Positions 33,301-45,006 of a stretch of DNA of 64,000 nucleotides are shown here, piece after piece. A program made the position numbers and the translations under genes. The DNA lies in the NCBI GenBank assembly GCA_032622095.1, contig CP136061.1, positions 45,329,797-45,393,796 of the forward strand. The letters run 5' to 3'. A model generated the notes under the pieces. It was not told where the DNA came from, searched no databases, and saw only the letters and a list, made by a program, of their open reading frames with translations. Positions within the stretch are counted from its first letter, which is position 1; each line of letters opens with the position of its first letter. The DNA comes from Siphonodentalium dalli (Eukaryota > Mollusca > Scaphopoda > Gadilida > Siphonodentaliidae).

Positions 33301-34805
33301 AATACTGTCTTCTTATAGCTGTGTAATAATGTCCTCTTATAGCAGTGTAATAATGTCCTCTTATTGCAGTGTAATACTGTCCTCTTATAACAGTGTAATA
33401 ATGTCTTCTTATAACAGTGTAATAATGTCCTCTTATAGCTATGTAATAATGTCTTCTTATAACAGTGTAATAATGTCCTCTTATAACAGTGTAATAATGT
33501 CCTCTTATAGCTATGTAATAATGTCTTCTTATAACAGTGTAATAATGTCCTCTTATAACAGTGTAATAATGTCCTCTTATAACAGTGTAATAATGTCCTC
33601 TTATAGCAGTGTAATAATGTCCTCTTATAGCTGTGTAATAATGTCCTCTTATAACAGTGTAATAATGTCCTCTTATAGCTGTGTAATAATGTCTTCTTAT
33701 AGCTATGTAATAATGTCTTCTTATAACAGTGTAATAATGTCCTCTTATAGCTGTGTAATAATGTCTTCTTATAGCTGTGTAATAATGTCTTCTTATAGCT
33801 TTGTAATAATGTCCTCTTATAACAGTGTAATACTGTCTTCTTATAGCTGTGTAATAATGTCCTCTTATAGCAGTGTAATAATGTCCTCTTATTGCAGTGT
33901 AATACTGTCCTCTTATAACAGTGTAATAATGTCCTCTTATAGCAGTGTAATAATGTCCTCTTATAGCTATGTAATAATCTCTTATTATAACAGTGTAATA
34001 ATGTCCTCTTATAACAGTGTAATAATGACCTCTTATAGCAGTGTAATAATGTCCTCTTATAGCTGTGTAATAATGTCTTCTTATAACAGTGTAATAATGT
34101 CCTCTTATAGCTGTGTAATAATGTCCTCTTATAGCTATGTAATAATGTCTTCTTATAGCTGTGTAATAATGTCCTCTTATAGCTGTGTAATAATGTCTTC
34201 TTATAACAGTGTAATAATGTCCTCGTATAGCTGTGTAATAATGTCCTCTTATAGCTGTGTAATAATGTCCTCTTATAGCTGTGTAATAATGTCTTCTTAT
34301 AACAGTGTAATAATGTCTTCTTATAACAGTGTAATAATGTCTTCTTATAACAGTGTAATAATGTCCTCTTATAGCTGTGTAATAATGTCCTCTTATAGCT
34401 GTGTAATAATGTCCTCCTATAACAGTGTAATAATGTCCTCTTATAGCTGTGTAATAATGTCCTCTTATAGCAGTGTAATAATGTCCTCTTATAACAGTGT
34501 AATAATGTCCTCTTATAGCTATGTAATAATGTCCTCTTATAGCAGTGTAATAATGTCCTCTTATAGCTGTGTAATAATGTCCTCTTATAGCGGTGTAATA
34601 ATGTCCTCCTATAACAGTGTAATAATGTCCTCTTATAGCTGTGTAATAATGTCTTCTTATAACAGTGTAATAATGTCCTCTTATAGCTGTGTAATAATGT
34701 CCTCTTATAGCTATGTAATAATGTCCTCTTATAGCTATGTAATAATGTCCTCTTATAGCTATGTAATAATGTATTCTTATAACAGTGTAATAATGTCCTC
34801 TTATA
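30361..34805 (+). repeat. Higher-order repeat copy A of the minisatellite
   Basis: The order of unit variants in this stretch recurs in copy B at a distance of 4828 bp. The distance rises to 4844 after a 16-bp deletion in copy A near 31462, and to 4847 after 32822. Copy A has one unit fewer near 34000 and one unit more near 34490 than copy B. The frame-breaking TAG unit near 30649 is shared. Confidence 0.85.
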
Positions 34806-35188
34806 GCAGTGTAATAATGTCCTCTTATAACAGTGTAATAATGTCCTCTTATAACAGTGTAATAATGTCCTCTTATAGCTATGTAATAATGTCTTCTTAT
34901 AACAGTGTAATAATGTCCTCTTATAACAGTTTAATAATGTCCTCTTATAACAGTGTAATAATGTCCTCTTATAACAGTTTAATAATGTCCTCTTATAACA
35001 GTGTAATAATGTCCTCTTATAACAGTGTAATAATGTCCTCTTATAGCTGTGTAATAATGTCCTCTTATAACAGTGTAATAATGTCCTCTTATAGCTGTGT
35101 AATAATGTCTTCTTATAGCTATGTAATAATGTCTTCTTATAACAGTGTAATAATGTCCTCTTATAGCAGTGTAATAATGTCCTCTTAT

Positions 35189-38100
35189 AGCAGTGTAATA
35201 ATGTCCTCTTATAAGAGTGTAATAATGTCCTCTTATAGCTGTGTAATAATGTCCTCTAATAGCTGTGTAATAATGTCCTATTATATATGTGTAATAATGT
35301 CCTCTTATAGCTGTGTAATAATGTCCTCTTATGACAGTGTAATAATGTCCTCTTATAGCTGTGTAATAATGTCCTCTTATAGCAGTGTAATAATGTCCTC
35401 TTATAGCTGTGTAATAATGTCCTCTTATAACAGTGTAATAATGTCCTCTTATAGCTATGTAATACTGTCCTCTTAGAGCACTGTAATAATGTCCTCTGAT
35501 AGCAGTGTAATAATGTCTTCCTATAACAGTGTAATAATGTCCTCTTATAGCTATGTAATAATGTCTTCTTATAACAGTGTAATAATGTCCTCTGATAGCA
35601 GTGTAATAATGTCTTCTTATAACAGTGTAATAATGTCCTCTTATAGCTGTGTAATAATGTCCTCTTATAGCTATGTAATAATGTCCTCTTATAGCTATGT
35701 AATAATGTCCTCTTATAGCTATGTAATAATGTCTTCTTATAAGAGTGTAATAATGTCCTCTTATAGCAGTGTAATAATGTCCTCTTATAGCTGTGTAATA
35801 ATGTCCTCTTATAATAGTGTAATAATGTCCTCTTATAGCTGTGTAATACTGTCCTCTAATAGGACTGTAATAATGTCCTCTGATAGCAGTGTAATAATGT
35901 CTTCTTATAACAGTGTAATAATGTCCTCTTATAACAGTGTAATAATGTCCTCTTATAGCTATGTAATAATGTCTTCTTATAACAGTGTAATAATGTCCTC
36001 TGATAGCAGTGTAATAATGTCTTCTTATAACAGTGTAATAATGTCCTCTTATAGCTGTGTAATAATGTCCTCTTATAGCAGTGTAATAATGTACTCTTAT
36101 AGCTATGTAATAATGTCCTCTTATAACAGTGTAATAATGTCCTCTGATAGCAGTGTAATAATGTCCTCTTATAGCTATGTAATAATGTCTTCTTATAACA
36201 GTGTAATAATGTCCTCTTATAGCAGTGTAATAATGTCCTCTTATAGCTATGTAATAATGTCTTCTTATAACAGTGTAATAATGTCCTCCTATAACAGTGT
36301 AATAATGTCCTCTGATAGCAGTGTAATAATGTCCTCTTATAGCTATGTAATAATGTCCTCTTATAACAGTGTAATAATGTCCTCTGATAGCAGTGTAATA
36401 ATGTCCTCTTATAACAGTGTAATAATGTCCTCTGATAGCAGTGTAATAATGTCCTCTGATAGCAGTGTAATAATGTCCTCTGATATCAGTGTAATAATGT
36501 CCTCTTATAGCTATGTAATAATGTCCTCTTATAACAGTGTAATAATGTCCTCTGATAGCAGTGTAATAATGTCCTCTTATAGCTATGTAATAATGTCCTC
36601 TTATAACAGTGTAATAATGTCCTCTGATAGCAGTGTAATAATGTTCTCTTATAGCTATGTAAGAATGTCTTCTTATAACAGTGTAATAATGTCCTCTTAT
36701 AGCAGTGTAATAATGTTCTCTTATAACTATGTAATAATGTCCTCTTATAACAGTGTAATAATGTCCTCTTATAGCTTTGTAATAATGTCCTCTTATAACA
36801 GTGTAATAATGTCCTCTGATAGCAGTGTAATAATGTCTTCTTATAACAGTGTAATAATGTACTCTTATAGCTGTGTAATAATGTCCTCTTATAGCTATGT
36901 AATAATGTCCTCTTATAGCTATGTAATAATGTCCTCTTATAGCTATGTAATAATGTCTTCTTATAACAGTGTAATAATGTCCTCTTATAGCTGTGTAATA
37001 ATGTCCTCTTATAGCAGTGTAATAATGTCCTCTTATAGCTGTGTAATAATGTCCTCTTATAACAGTGTAATAATGTCCTCTTATAGCTGTGTAATACTGT
37101 CCTCTTATAGCACTGTAATAATGTCCTCTGATAGCAGTGTAATAATGTCTTCTTATAACAGTGTAATAATGTCCTCTTATAACAGTGTAATAATGTCATC
37201 TTATAGCTATGTAATAATGTCTTCTTATAACAGTGTAATAATGTCCTCTGATAGCAGTCTAATAATGTCTTCTTATAACAGTGTAATAATGTCCTCTTAT
37301 AGCTGTGTAATAATGTCCTCTTATAGCTATGTAATAATGTCCTCTTATAGCTATGTTATAATGTCCTCTTATAGCTATGTAATAATGTCTTCTTATAACA
37401 GTGTAATAATGTCCTCTTATAGCTGTGTAATACTGTACTCTTATAGCAGTGTAATAATGTCCTCTTATAACAATGTAATAATGTCCTCTTATAGCTATGT
37501 AATAATGTCCTCTTATAACAGTGTAATAATGTCCTCTTATAGCTGTGTAATAATGTCCTCTTATAGCTGTGTAATAATGTCCTCTTATAACAGTGTAATA
37601 ATGTCCTCTTATAGCTGTGTAATAATGTCCTCTTATAACAGTGTAATAATGTCCTCTTATAGCTGATAATAATGTCTTCTTATAACAGTGTAATAATGTC
37701 CTCTTATAGCAGTGTAATAATGTCCTCTTATAACAGTGTAATAATGTCCTCTTATAACAGTGTAATAATGTCCTCTTATAGCTATGTAATAATGTCTTCT
37801 TATAACAGTGTAATAATGTCCTCTTATAACAGTTTAATAATGTCCTCTTATAACAGTGTAATAATGTCCTCTTATAACAGTTTAATAATGTCCTCTTATA
37901 ACAGTGTAATAATGTCCTCTTATAACAGTGTAATAATGTCCTCTTATAGCTGTGTAATAATGTCCTCTTATAACAGTGTAATAATGTCCTCTTATAGCTG
38001 TGTAATAATGTCTTCTTATAGCTATGTAATAATGTCTTCTTATAACAGTGTAATAATGTCCTCTTATAGCTGTGTAATAATGTCTTCTTATAGCTGTGTT

Positions 38101-39650
38101 ATAATGTCTTCTTATAGCTATGTAATAATGTCCTCTTATAACAGTGTAATACTGTCTTCTTATAGCTGTGTAATAATGTCCTCTTATAGCAGTGTAATAA
38201 TGTCCTCTTATTGCAGTGTAATACTGTCCTCTTATAACAGTGTAATAATGTCTTCTTATAACAGTGTAATAATGTCCTCTTATAGCTATGTAATAATGTC
38301 TTCTTATAACAGTGTAATAATGTCCTCTTATAACAGTGTAATAATGTCCTCTTATAGCTATGTAATAATGTCTTCTTATAACAGTGTAATAATGTCCTCT
38401 TATAACAGTGTAATAATGTCCTCTTATAACAGTGTAATAATGTCCTCTTATAGCAGTGTAATAATGTCCTCTTATAGCTGTGTAATAATGTCCTCTTATA
38501 ACAGTGTAATAATGTCCTCTTATAGCTGTGTAATAATGTCTTCTTATAGCTATGTAATAATGTCTTCTTATAACAGTGTAATAATGTCCTCTTATAGCTG
38601 TGTAATAATGTCTTCTTATAGCTGTGTAATAATGTCTTCTTATAGCTTTGTAATAATGTCCTCTTATAACAGTGTAATACTGTCTTCTTATAGCTGTGTA
38701 ATAATGTCCTCTTATAGCAGTGTAATAATGTCCTCTTATTGCAGTGTAATACTGTCCTCTTATAACAGTGTAATAATGTCCTCTTATAGCAGTGTAATAA
38801 TGTCCTCTTATAGCTATGTAATAATCTCTTCTTATAACAGTGTAATAATGTCCTCTTATAACAGTGTAATAATGTCCTCTTATAACAGTGTAATAATGAC
38901 CTCTTATAGCAGTGTAATAATGTCCTCTTATAGCTGTGTAATAATGTCTTCTTATAACAGTGTAATAATGTCCTCTTATAGCTGTGTAATAATGTCCTCT
39001 TATAGCTATGTAATAATGTCTTCTTATAGCTGTGTAATAATGTCCTCTTATAGCTGTGTAATAATGTCTTCTTATAACAGTGTAATAATGTCCTCGTATA
39101 GCTGTGTAATAATGTCCTCTTATAGCTGTGTAATAATGTCCTCTTATAGCTGTGTAATAATGTCTTCTTATAACAGTGTAATAATGTCTTCTTATAACAG
39201 TGTAATAATGTCTTCTTATAACAGTGTAATAATGTCCTCTTATAGCTGTGTAATAATGTCCTCTTATAGCTGTGTAATAATGTCCTCCTATAACAGTGTA
39301 ATAATGTCCTCTTATAGCTGTGTAATAATGTCCTCTTATAGCAGTGTAATAATGTCCTCTTATAGCTATGTAATAATGTCCTCTTATAGCAGTGTAATAA
39401 TGTCCTCTTATAGCTGTGTAATAATGTCCTCTTATAGCGGTGTAATAATGTCCTCCTATAACAGTGTAATAATGTCCTCTTATAGCTGTGTAATAATGTC
39501 TTCTTATAACAGTGTAATAATGTCCTCTTATAGCTGTGTAATAATGTCCTCTTATAGCTATGTAATAATGTCCTCTTATAGCTATGTAATAATGTCCTCT
39601 TATAGCTATGTAATAATGTATTCTTATAACAGTGTAATAATGTCCTCTTA
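35189..39650 (+). repeat. Higher-order repeat copy B of the minisatellite
   Basis: This is near-identical to copy A, unit for unit, including rare variants (ATAGGACTG at 35867, AACAATG near 37470, GCGGTG near 39438). It diverges from copy A at about 39650, where copy A continues into a segment related to 32857-33220. Confidence 0.85.
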
Positions 39651-40317
39651 TAGCTATGTAATACTGTCCTCTTATAGCAGTGTAATAATGTCCTCTTATA
39701 ACAGTGTAATAATGTCCTCTTATAGCTATGTAATAATGTCCTCTTATAGCTGTGTAATAATTTCCTCTTATAGCTGTGTAATAATGTCCTCTTATAACAG
39801 TGTAATAATGTCCTCTTATAACAGTGTAATAATGTCCTCTTATAGCTGTGTAATAATGTCCTCTTATAACTGTGTAATAATGTCCTCTTATAACAGTGTA
39901 ATAATGTCCTCTTATAGCTGTGTAATAATGTCCTCTTATAACAGTGTAATAATGTCCTCTTATAGCTGTGTAATAATGTCTTCTTATAACAGTGTAATAA
40001 TGTCCTCTTATAGCAGTGTAATAATGTCTTCTTATAGATGTGTAATAATGTCCTCTTATAACAGTGTAATAATGTCCTCTTATAACAGTGTAATAATGTA
40101 CTCTTATAACAGTGTAATAATGTCCTCTTATAACAGTGTAATAATGTCCTCTTATAACTGTGTAATAATGTCCTCTTATAGCTATGTAATAATGTCCTCT
40201 TATAACAGTGTAATAATGTCCTCTTATAGCTATGTAATAATGTCTTCTTATAACAGTGTAATAATGTCCTCTTATAGCAGTGTAATAATGTCTTCTTATA
40301 GCTGTGTAATAATGTTC

Positions 40318-40545
40318 TCATTTAGCTGTTTTATCGGTGCTTTACAAGTTTCGGTTAGCTGATTTTCTGCAACCTCGGCCTTCGTCATTTCAACTGCATG
40401 AGCTAACTCTTTAATTGCATGATTTAGAAGGTCGTTACCGTCGCCCCCGGTTTGAATGTTTTCCAGTAGGTACAGACTCTTCGAATATGGCGCTAACTTA
40501 CCATCAAACCCTGTCTTTGAAATGTTTCCCCACTTTTCAATATCT
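40318..40545 (-). other. Possible exon or gene fragment abutting the array
   Basis: The minus strand shows a pyrimidine-rich CTGTTTATTCCAG acceptor-like site, then ILKSGET-type and DIEKWGNISKTGFDG frames. The longest reads KLAPYSKSLYLLENIQTGGD, LLNHAIKELAHAVEMTKAEV and AENQLTETCKAPIKQLNE before meeting the minisatellite and a stop at 40296. The sequence is helical and highly charged, like real coding DNA and unlike its surroundings. A GTAAGT donor-like word also occurs at about 40490. I cannot assign a family. It could be a broken host exon or part of a mobile element. Confidence 0.35.
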
Positions 40546-40629
40546 GGAATAAACAGGACCGACACATTTCTTTAAATATTGTGTAACAAGTCACCCTTTT
40601 TCCTGCCTATCACCTCTCATGAAAATCCC

Positions 40630-40745
40630 GAAGCATTCGATATATGTGTTAGATTCATGACGGAATATGATTTCACTGACATCGTTGGGCCCGAGACGAT
40701 GATGGTAAATGGGTGGCTAAACTGAAAGTAACTGGAATGACGAAA
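40630..40745 (-). pseudogene. Decayed P-loop ATPase-like fragment
   Basis: On the minus strand (about 40633-40740) the frame reads YFQFSHPFTIIVSGPTMSVK then S. The hydrophobic strand followed by S-G-P-T-x-S-x-K-S resembles a P-loop with both Walker-A glycines replaced (Met and Val). This context (H-P-F-T-x-x-V-x-G-P-T) is one I associate with packaging-type ATPases of Polinton-like or adenovirus-like elements integrated in invertebrate genomes. Only about 35 codons remain before a stop. Low certainty. Confidence 0.3.
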
Positions 40746-40844
40746 CAACTCTTTTGGTGAAGTACCCCGTGGTGATCCTGGCTCAGCCATTGTTTCGCGA
40801 AGAGTGCGATCTCTGTGTATATTTTTTCACAATCTCTTGTCAGT

Positions 40845-41195
40845 TTATACGATACGATACGATTTATTTGCATAAACACAAATAAAGGCAGTATGCTAAC
40901 AATACAATTCATAATAAAACAATAAACAATTAATAAACAATTACATGTGAACATGGCATATGTCTAGCTATATATGTATGTTATTGTGTGATGGAAAGCA
41001 TAATATTCATTCAGAGCGCTTATCAAAGAAGCGCCGGACCACGTTGCTGATTTTGCTGCTTATTTCAGGGTTATCATTTTTCATTACAAGATTAAATTTC
41101 TGATTGTTTGACATACTTGTAAAATTACCGTGATATCTACCAACAATTTGGAAAAGTTCATCTCTGAGATCGCAATAGTGTGGACATTCCATATG
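40845..41195 (-). mobile_element. 5'-truncated non-LTR retrotransposon with ATACG tail
   Basis: The minus-strand frame at 41007-41192 reads MECPHYCDLRDELFQIV, FNLVMKNDNPEISSKISNVV and RRFFDKRSE, the end of an ORF2 protein with its C-x-x-x-C-D-L-R motif. It matches the nested element's tail at 13603. The 3' UTR ends in (CGTAT)n, seen on the plus strand as ATACGATACGATACG at 40848-40862. A further partial 3' UTR copy is at 20345. Confidence 0.8.
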
Positions 41196-41559
41196 TTTAT
41201 ATGTACAGCTAAATCATGTTTGGTCACAGTGGGTATAACTAAGTCACCAAAAGAAGCATACTTCTACATACCGCCATGAACAATTTTGCAACAAGGCGTA
41301 TAACTCTTCTTGGTATTAGCGAGGTTTAACTCGCGCATTTTTTCCTACACGCACACAGTCAACTGTTCAGAAGTTTTGTGAGAAAAGTGTAGGATACTCG
41401 TATAACAAGAAAACTAAGATGCATGCATCAGGTCGGCCGTGAACTATCTACCATAGAATTGTTGTAGCTATCGATTATACATTTTGGAACACCTGTCTGT
41501 ATGTATGTGTGTATGCATGAATGCATGTGTGTATGTGTTATAGACTCTAACACTGCTCG
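41196..41559. other. Unassigned DNA
   Basis: No gene seen. A run of TGTATG/CATG words lies at about 41500-41545. Confidence 0.4.
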
Positions 41560-42130
41560 ACTGATCCGACTCGGATTTGGTATTTAACGTGTCAACTTGA
41601 CCTCGCTCATAGGCATGTTTCTGGACCTTGACCGATCCGACTAAAAATTTGTGTGTAGGACTACTTCGATCCCGGGAGCAATATTGACGGGTCCAATTTC
41701 ACGTGGGGCCATGTTCTCGAACGTGCTGATGTAGGCATGTTTCTGGACTATTTGGACGGGTCAAATCTTGATCCCGACCTGACTTTGACATTCAAAAAGA
41801 TCAATTCAAGGTCAAATCTGGTAAAACGAAGTATTTCAACGAAATATAATACCTACTGTTACTTTTGTCCCAGGAGTGTTTCGGGTGGGTCAAATTATGA
41901 CCCTGACCTGATCTTGACATTCAAAATTGTCAATTCAAGGTCAAATCGGGTAAAGCCGGGCGGATTTCGACGGGTACTTTTGTCGTGACTTTTGTCCGGG
42001 GAGTGTTTTGGGCGGGTCAAATCGTGACCCGACATGCCGTTCACCTTTAAAATGGTCAATTCAAGGTTAAATCGCGCAATTCTCCGAAAATCAGAGGGGA
42101 ACATCCCGGACGAAGTAGGGTCCACCAGCT
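41560..42130 (-). repeat. Interspersed repeat with GACCCG / CTTCGTCCGGG motifs
   Basis: On the minus strand it starts GGTGGACCCTACTTCGTCCG and then has several diverged internal units of about 110 bp, with GACCTTGAATTGACnnTTTT and GGTCAnnATTTGACCCG. The element near 58430 opens the same way (GGTGACCCGTCTTCGTCCGG). No ORF is found. Probably a non-autonomous mobile element. Confidence 0.65.
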
Positions 42131-42309
42131 ACTATTATATATTTCTAGATTTAGTTACAAACTAAATACCTGTATATTGTACAAAGAAATGTTTGACAAA
42201 TATATCTGTATCAATATTACCATACGGGTCATTAAAATAGATACGACGAAACAAATTTTGAAGGGTGCATGGTATCAGGTAAATTTTTATATTTCAAATG
42301 ATGACAGGA

Positions 42310-43670
42310 ATGCGGAAAGTTGAAGTACCTACGTAATACTGGCTATCCGAATGAAGAGATATACATGTATATAAAAACCAAAATAGAAGATGACTGCTGG
42401 CGACAATGTTTTCCAAAAAAATTCAAAGCATTCGATAGCTCCCATCTAGTTGTCAGCCCGAAGATCAATATAAAGTGTGGTGACTATCAGATGAGGGATA
42501 TGACTGTACAGTTGGTAAACAATTCAGTCACGCAAAAGAGGATCAAACAGTAAGATACCAAATTGCTGCCTGTGGTAATGTTTTTTAACGAAATTCGGGA
42601 AAATTAGATTACTCTCCCCCTGGTTATCCAGAAGATCATTGTGGAATCTGGTGACGATCGGACAAGGGGTGTCGTCTGTAGGATCAACCAAATTATTTAG
42701 CCATAAAAATAGTAAAATTCAAGATCACCGCTGGCAGTGATGTCTTCACAAGGACAGCTTGAGAACAAAACATGGCTCACATCTAGCGGTGACCCAAACT
42801 ATCCACATGAGAAAAAGTTCTCCAATAAAAGCTGGCTGCAGGGTGCGCCAATTGATTCAAATTCGAAATTTAACAGGGTGTACTGCTTGTGGCCATGTTT
42901 TCCCCGCAAATTTGATAGACTGATGGACAAAACCACTGAATCCGTTGAATCAATATACATGTATACATGGATTAATGTATATGCATTGTTATACACAGTA
43001 CTGGTATATAAAGGTACTGAAAATAACAATATTACTAGTATACACAAAATAAACCATATATCATGGCTATGGGTTCTAATATCCGAATATCACAGCTGAT
43101 AACTTGGTGTGAATTGAAGAGTGGTGGTGTCTCACGCATATCTAACCCTCCATGTTAGAAACATGCCATTAAATGTCATAAGTATAATCTAGCTTGAGGA
43201 CAGAAGTTATCCATAAAAACCCCCTTTAATTCAACCAGGTCCTCGCGCGATGTATGGTCGATCACATGATGATCTAGGGGGGGGGGGGGGGATTAGAATT
43301 GTTGTATAAAAACAGCACTGCATGTAAATATAAAATAAAATAGTGCTACATCTTATTACAGATTATTGCCATATATAATCAGTGACTATACAGACAGTCT
43401 GACAAAATAAAGTTTCAGTGACACTCTATCCGAAAAGGGGAATAATACCATCTGTTACAGTCAATGGAGCAATTATGAATCTGGAAAGGTGAAATTTCTA
43501 AGTAATACTAGATATCGACATGACGCGATAACATATAACGTAAATGCAATATGGCCGCTGGCGACCATTTTTTCCTATAAAATTAAAAAAATATTTGATA
43601 GCTCTCATCTGATAGATCAATATCAAGATAAATATGAAGTTTAGTGATGATCGGATGAGTGAAGTGGACT
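42310..43670 (+). repeat. Degenerate repeat units with CTGGCGACnATGTTTTCC
   Basis: Related units occur near 42387 (TGCTGGCGACAATGTTTTCC), 42565, 42890 and 43553 (CGCTGGCGACCATTTTTTCC). They are followed by ATAGCTCnCATCT and a GTGACTATCnGATGAG-like block. The lead-in with CTACGTAATACTGGCTATCC at 42329 is echoed at 43500 by AGTAATACTAGATATCGAC. There is a poly(G)15 run at 43277-43291. No gene is seen. Confidence 0.55.
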
Positions 43671-43694
43671 GTGCTAAACGGTTTAGTAATGCTT

Positions 43695-43985
43695 AAAAAG
43701 ATTTTTACCTTAATATTTTTATGTTCACTTTATAAACTTCACTGAGTCATCTTTGTCATGTATTGAGTTTGATATCTTTTGTTAACAGTTTATAAATCAT
43801 GTATGTCTCATGTTTGTTATTTTAATTTATGTGTTTATTATCATTAAATAAAGTTGAATTCCTTAAAAAGATTCTTACCTCAATGTTTTTATGTTCACTT
43901 TATAAACTCCACTGAGTCATCTTTGTCATGTATTGAATTTTATATCTTTTGTTAACAGTTCATAAATTATGTATGTCTCGTGTTC
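43695..43985 (+). repeat. 169-bp tandem duplication with a polyadenylation-like end
   Basis: TTATGTTCACTTTATAAACT and TCATCTTTGTCATGTATTGA occur at about 43719 and 43888. The first unit ends ATTAAATAAAGTTGAATTCC, which looks like a retrotransposon or gene 3' end. The second unit fades after about 120 bp. Possibly two tandem insertions of a 3' UTR. Confidence 0.65.
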
Positions 43986-45006
43986 GTTATTATATTATAT
44001 ACACTTTATAGTGTGTTTCAGAACGAAAACAAAATGAATAAAATCAACAAATTTGTAAATTTAAAAACAATTCAAACGTTGTTGTATTCCATGTCCCAGC
44101 CCGGACATATACACCAAATTTCAATAATATTCATTGAGAAACAACGGACCAAACGCCATATAACACCCCGTATGCATCTTTTATTCCGAGTTGGCCTTTT
44201 ATTCCGAGTTGGCACGCGCCGATTGGGCGAGTTAGCCCTGGGGCGAGTACGCCGATTCCGACACCTTTTCTATTTGCAGCAGGTTAAGTTTACGCGTAAT
44301 TTAATTTACAAAGTTCCCCAATTGGTATCGTAAATAGAGCGACCTTATTTGACAGAGAATGCCTCTGTTATTGATTATAAAGTTGCTATACATTAAAAAC
44401 GACAATTCACATGCTCGTTCAAGCGCAGTAGTCTATTTTCCCCATGTTAAAGGACATCCACAAATACTAAATAACGCTAACTTACTGCCGAATGTTTTAC
44501 ACGACAACTGTTAACATATTTGGGCTGAATTCATCTGACGCGGTATTATTCCTCAAAATAAACAACAAAACCATCGTTACTTGGAAATGTAGTTTGGGCT
44601 AACATTTACATAAATCCTCCACATCATTATTCCGACACACACGTCAGATGAAAAACTCACATGAAGTAACCGGCCAAATTGGCCGAAACAAAGAGGAATA
44701 ATCCAGTCATCTAATAAAACACGAGTGATCGACGCGATGCAGACAGCGGAAGAATGGAATTTGTCTGCGCGCGATTATCCATTTTTTGATTGAAGTCAAT
44801 TAATCGTATTGGTGATTGTAGTGTCGCCAGCTTGATACTAGTTTGGCAGGTATCAGTTTGGCGCCTTGCATTTGTGTAACATACCTTTCCCGCCAAGTGC
44901 ACATTACGACTACGTTTACCTATTCGTATCCGTAAAGTTCACGAAGGCCAAAAAAAGTCGTTTCGCCAAACATATCGACTACGATTAGGATTACTTTTTT
45001 GTACTA
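43986..45006. other. Unassigned intergenic DNA
   Basis: No gene recognised. TTTTATTCCGAGTTGGC is directly repeated at about 44179 and 44196. Confidence 0.4.

Larger units (their letters stand above)
29001..40330 (+). repeat. 24-bp minisatellite array, 11.3 kb, about 470 units
   Basis: The unit begins ATGTCCTCTTATAGCTGTG and ends TAATA, 24 bp in all, without spacers. Because 24 is divisible by three, one plus frame stays open with each unit reading MSSYSCVI, and one minus frame reads LLHSYKRT. The first four codons and the last two are almost fixed. Variation concentrates in codons 5-6 (S, N, K, D, I or R, then C, S, Y, F or G), plus a C/T change in codon 2 and Y/D/N in codon 4. The plus frame is broken only at about 30649 (TAT to TAG), 31464, 32818 and their counterparts in the second higher-order copy. 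Open frames of 547, 273, 445, 883, 725 and 896 codons result. I find no evidence of a promoter, splice signals or non-repeat termini, so I treat it as satellite DNA and not a gene. Confidence 0.97.

Noticed and set aside
29001-40330. CRISPR array
   Set aside because: Units are contiguous 24-mers without unique spacers and lie in animal DNA.
43277-43291. Poly(G)15 run as a regulatory site, with a similar run near 56498-56511
   Set aside because: Simple homopolymers with no supporting context; also prone to sequencing error.
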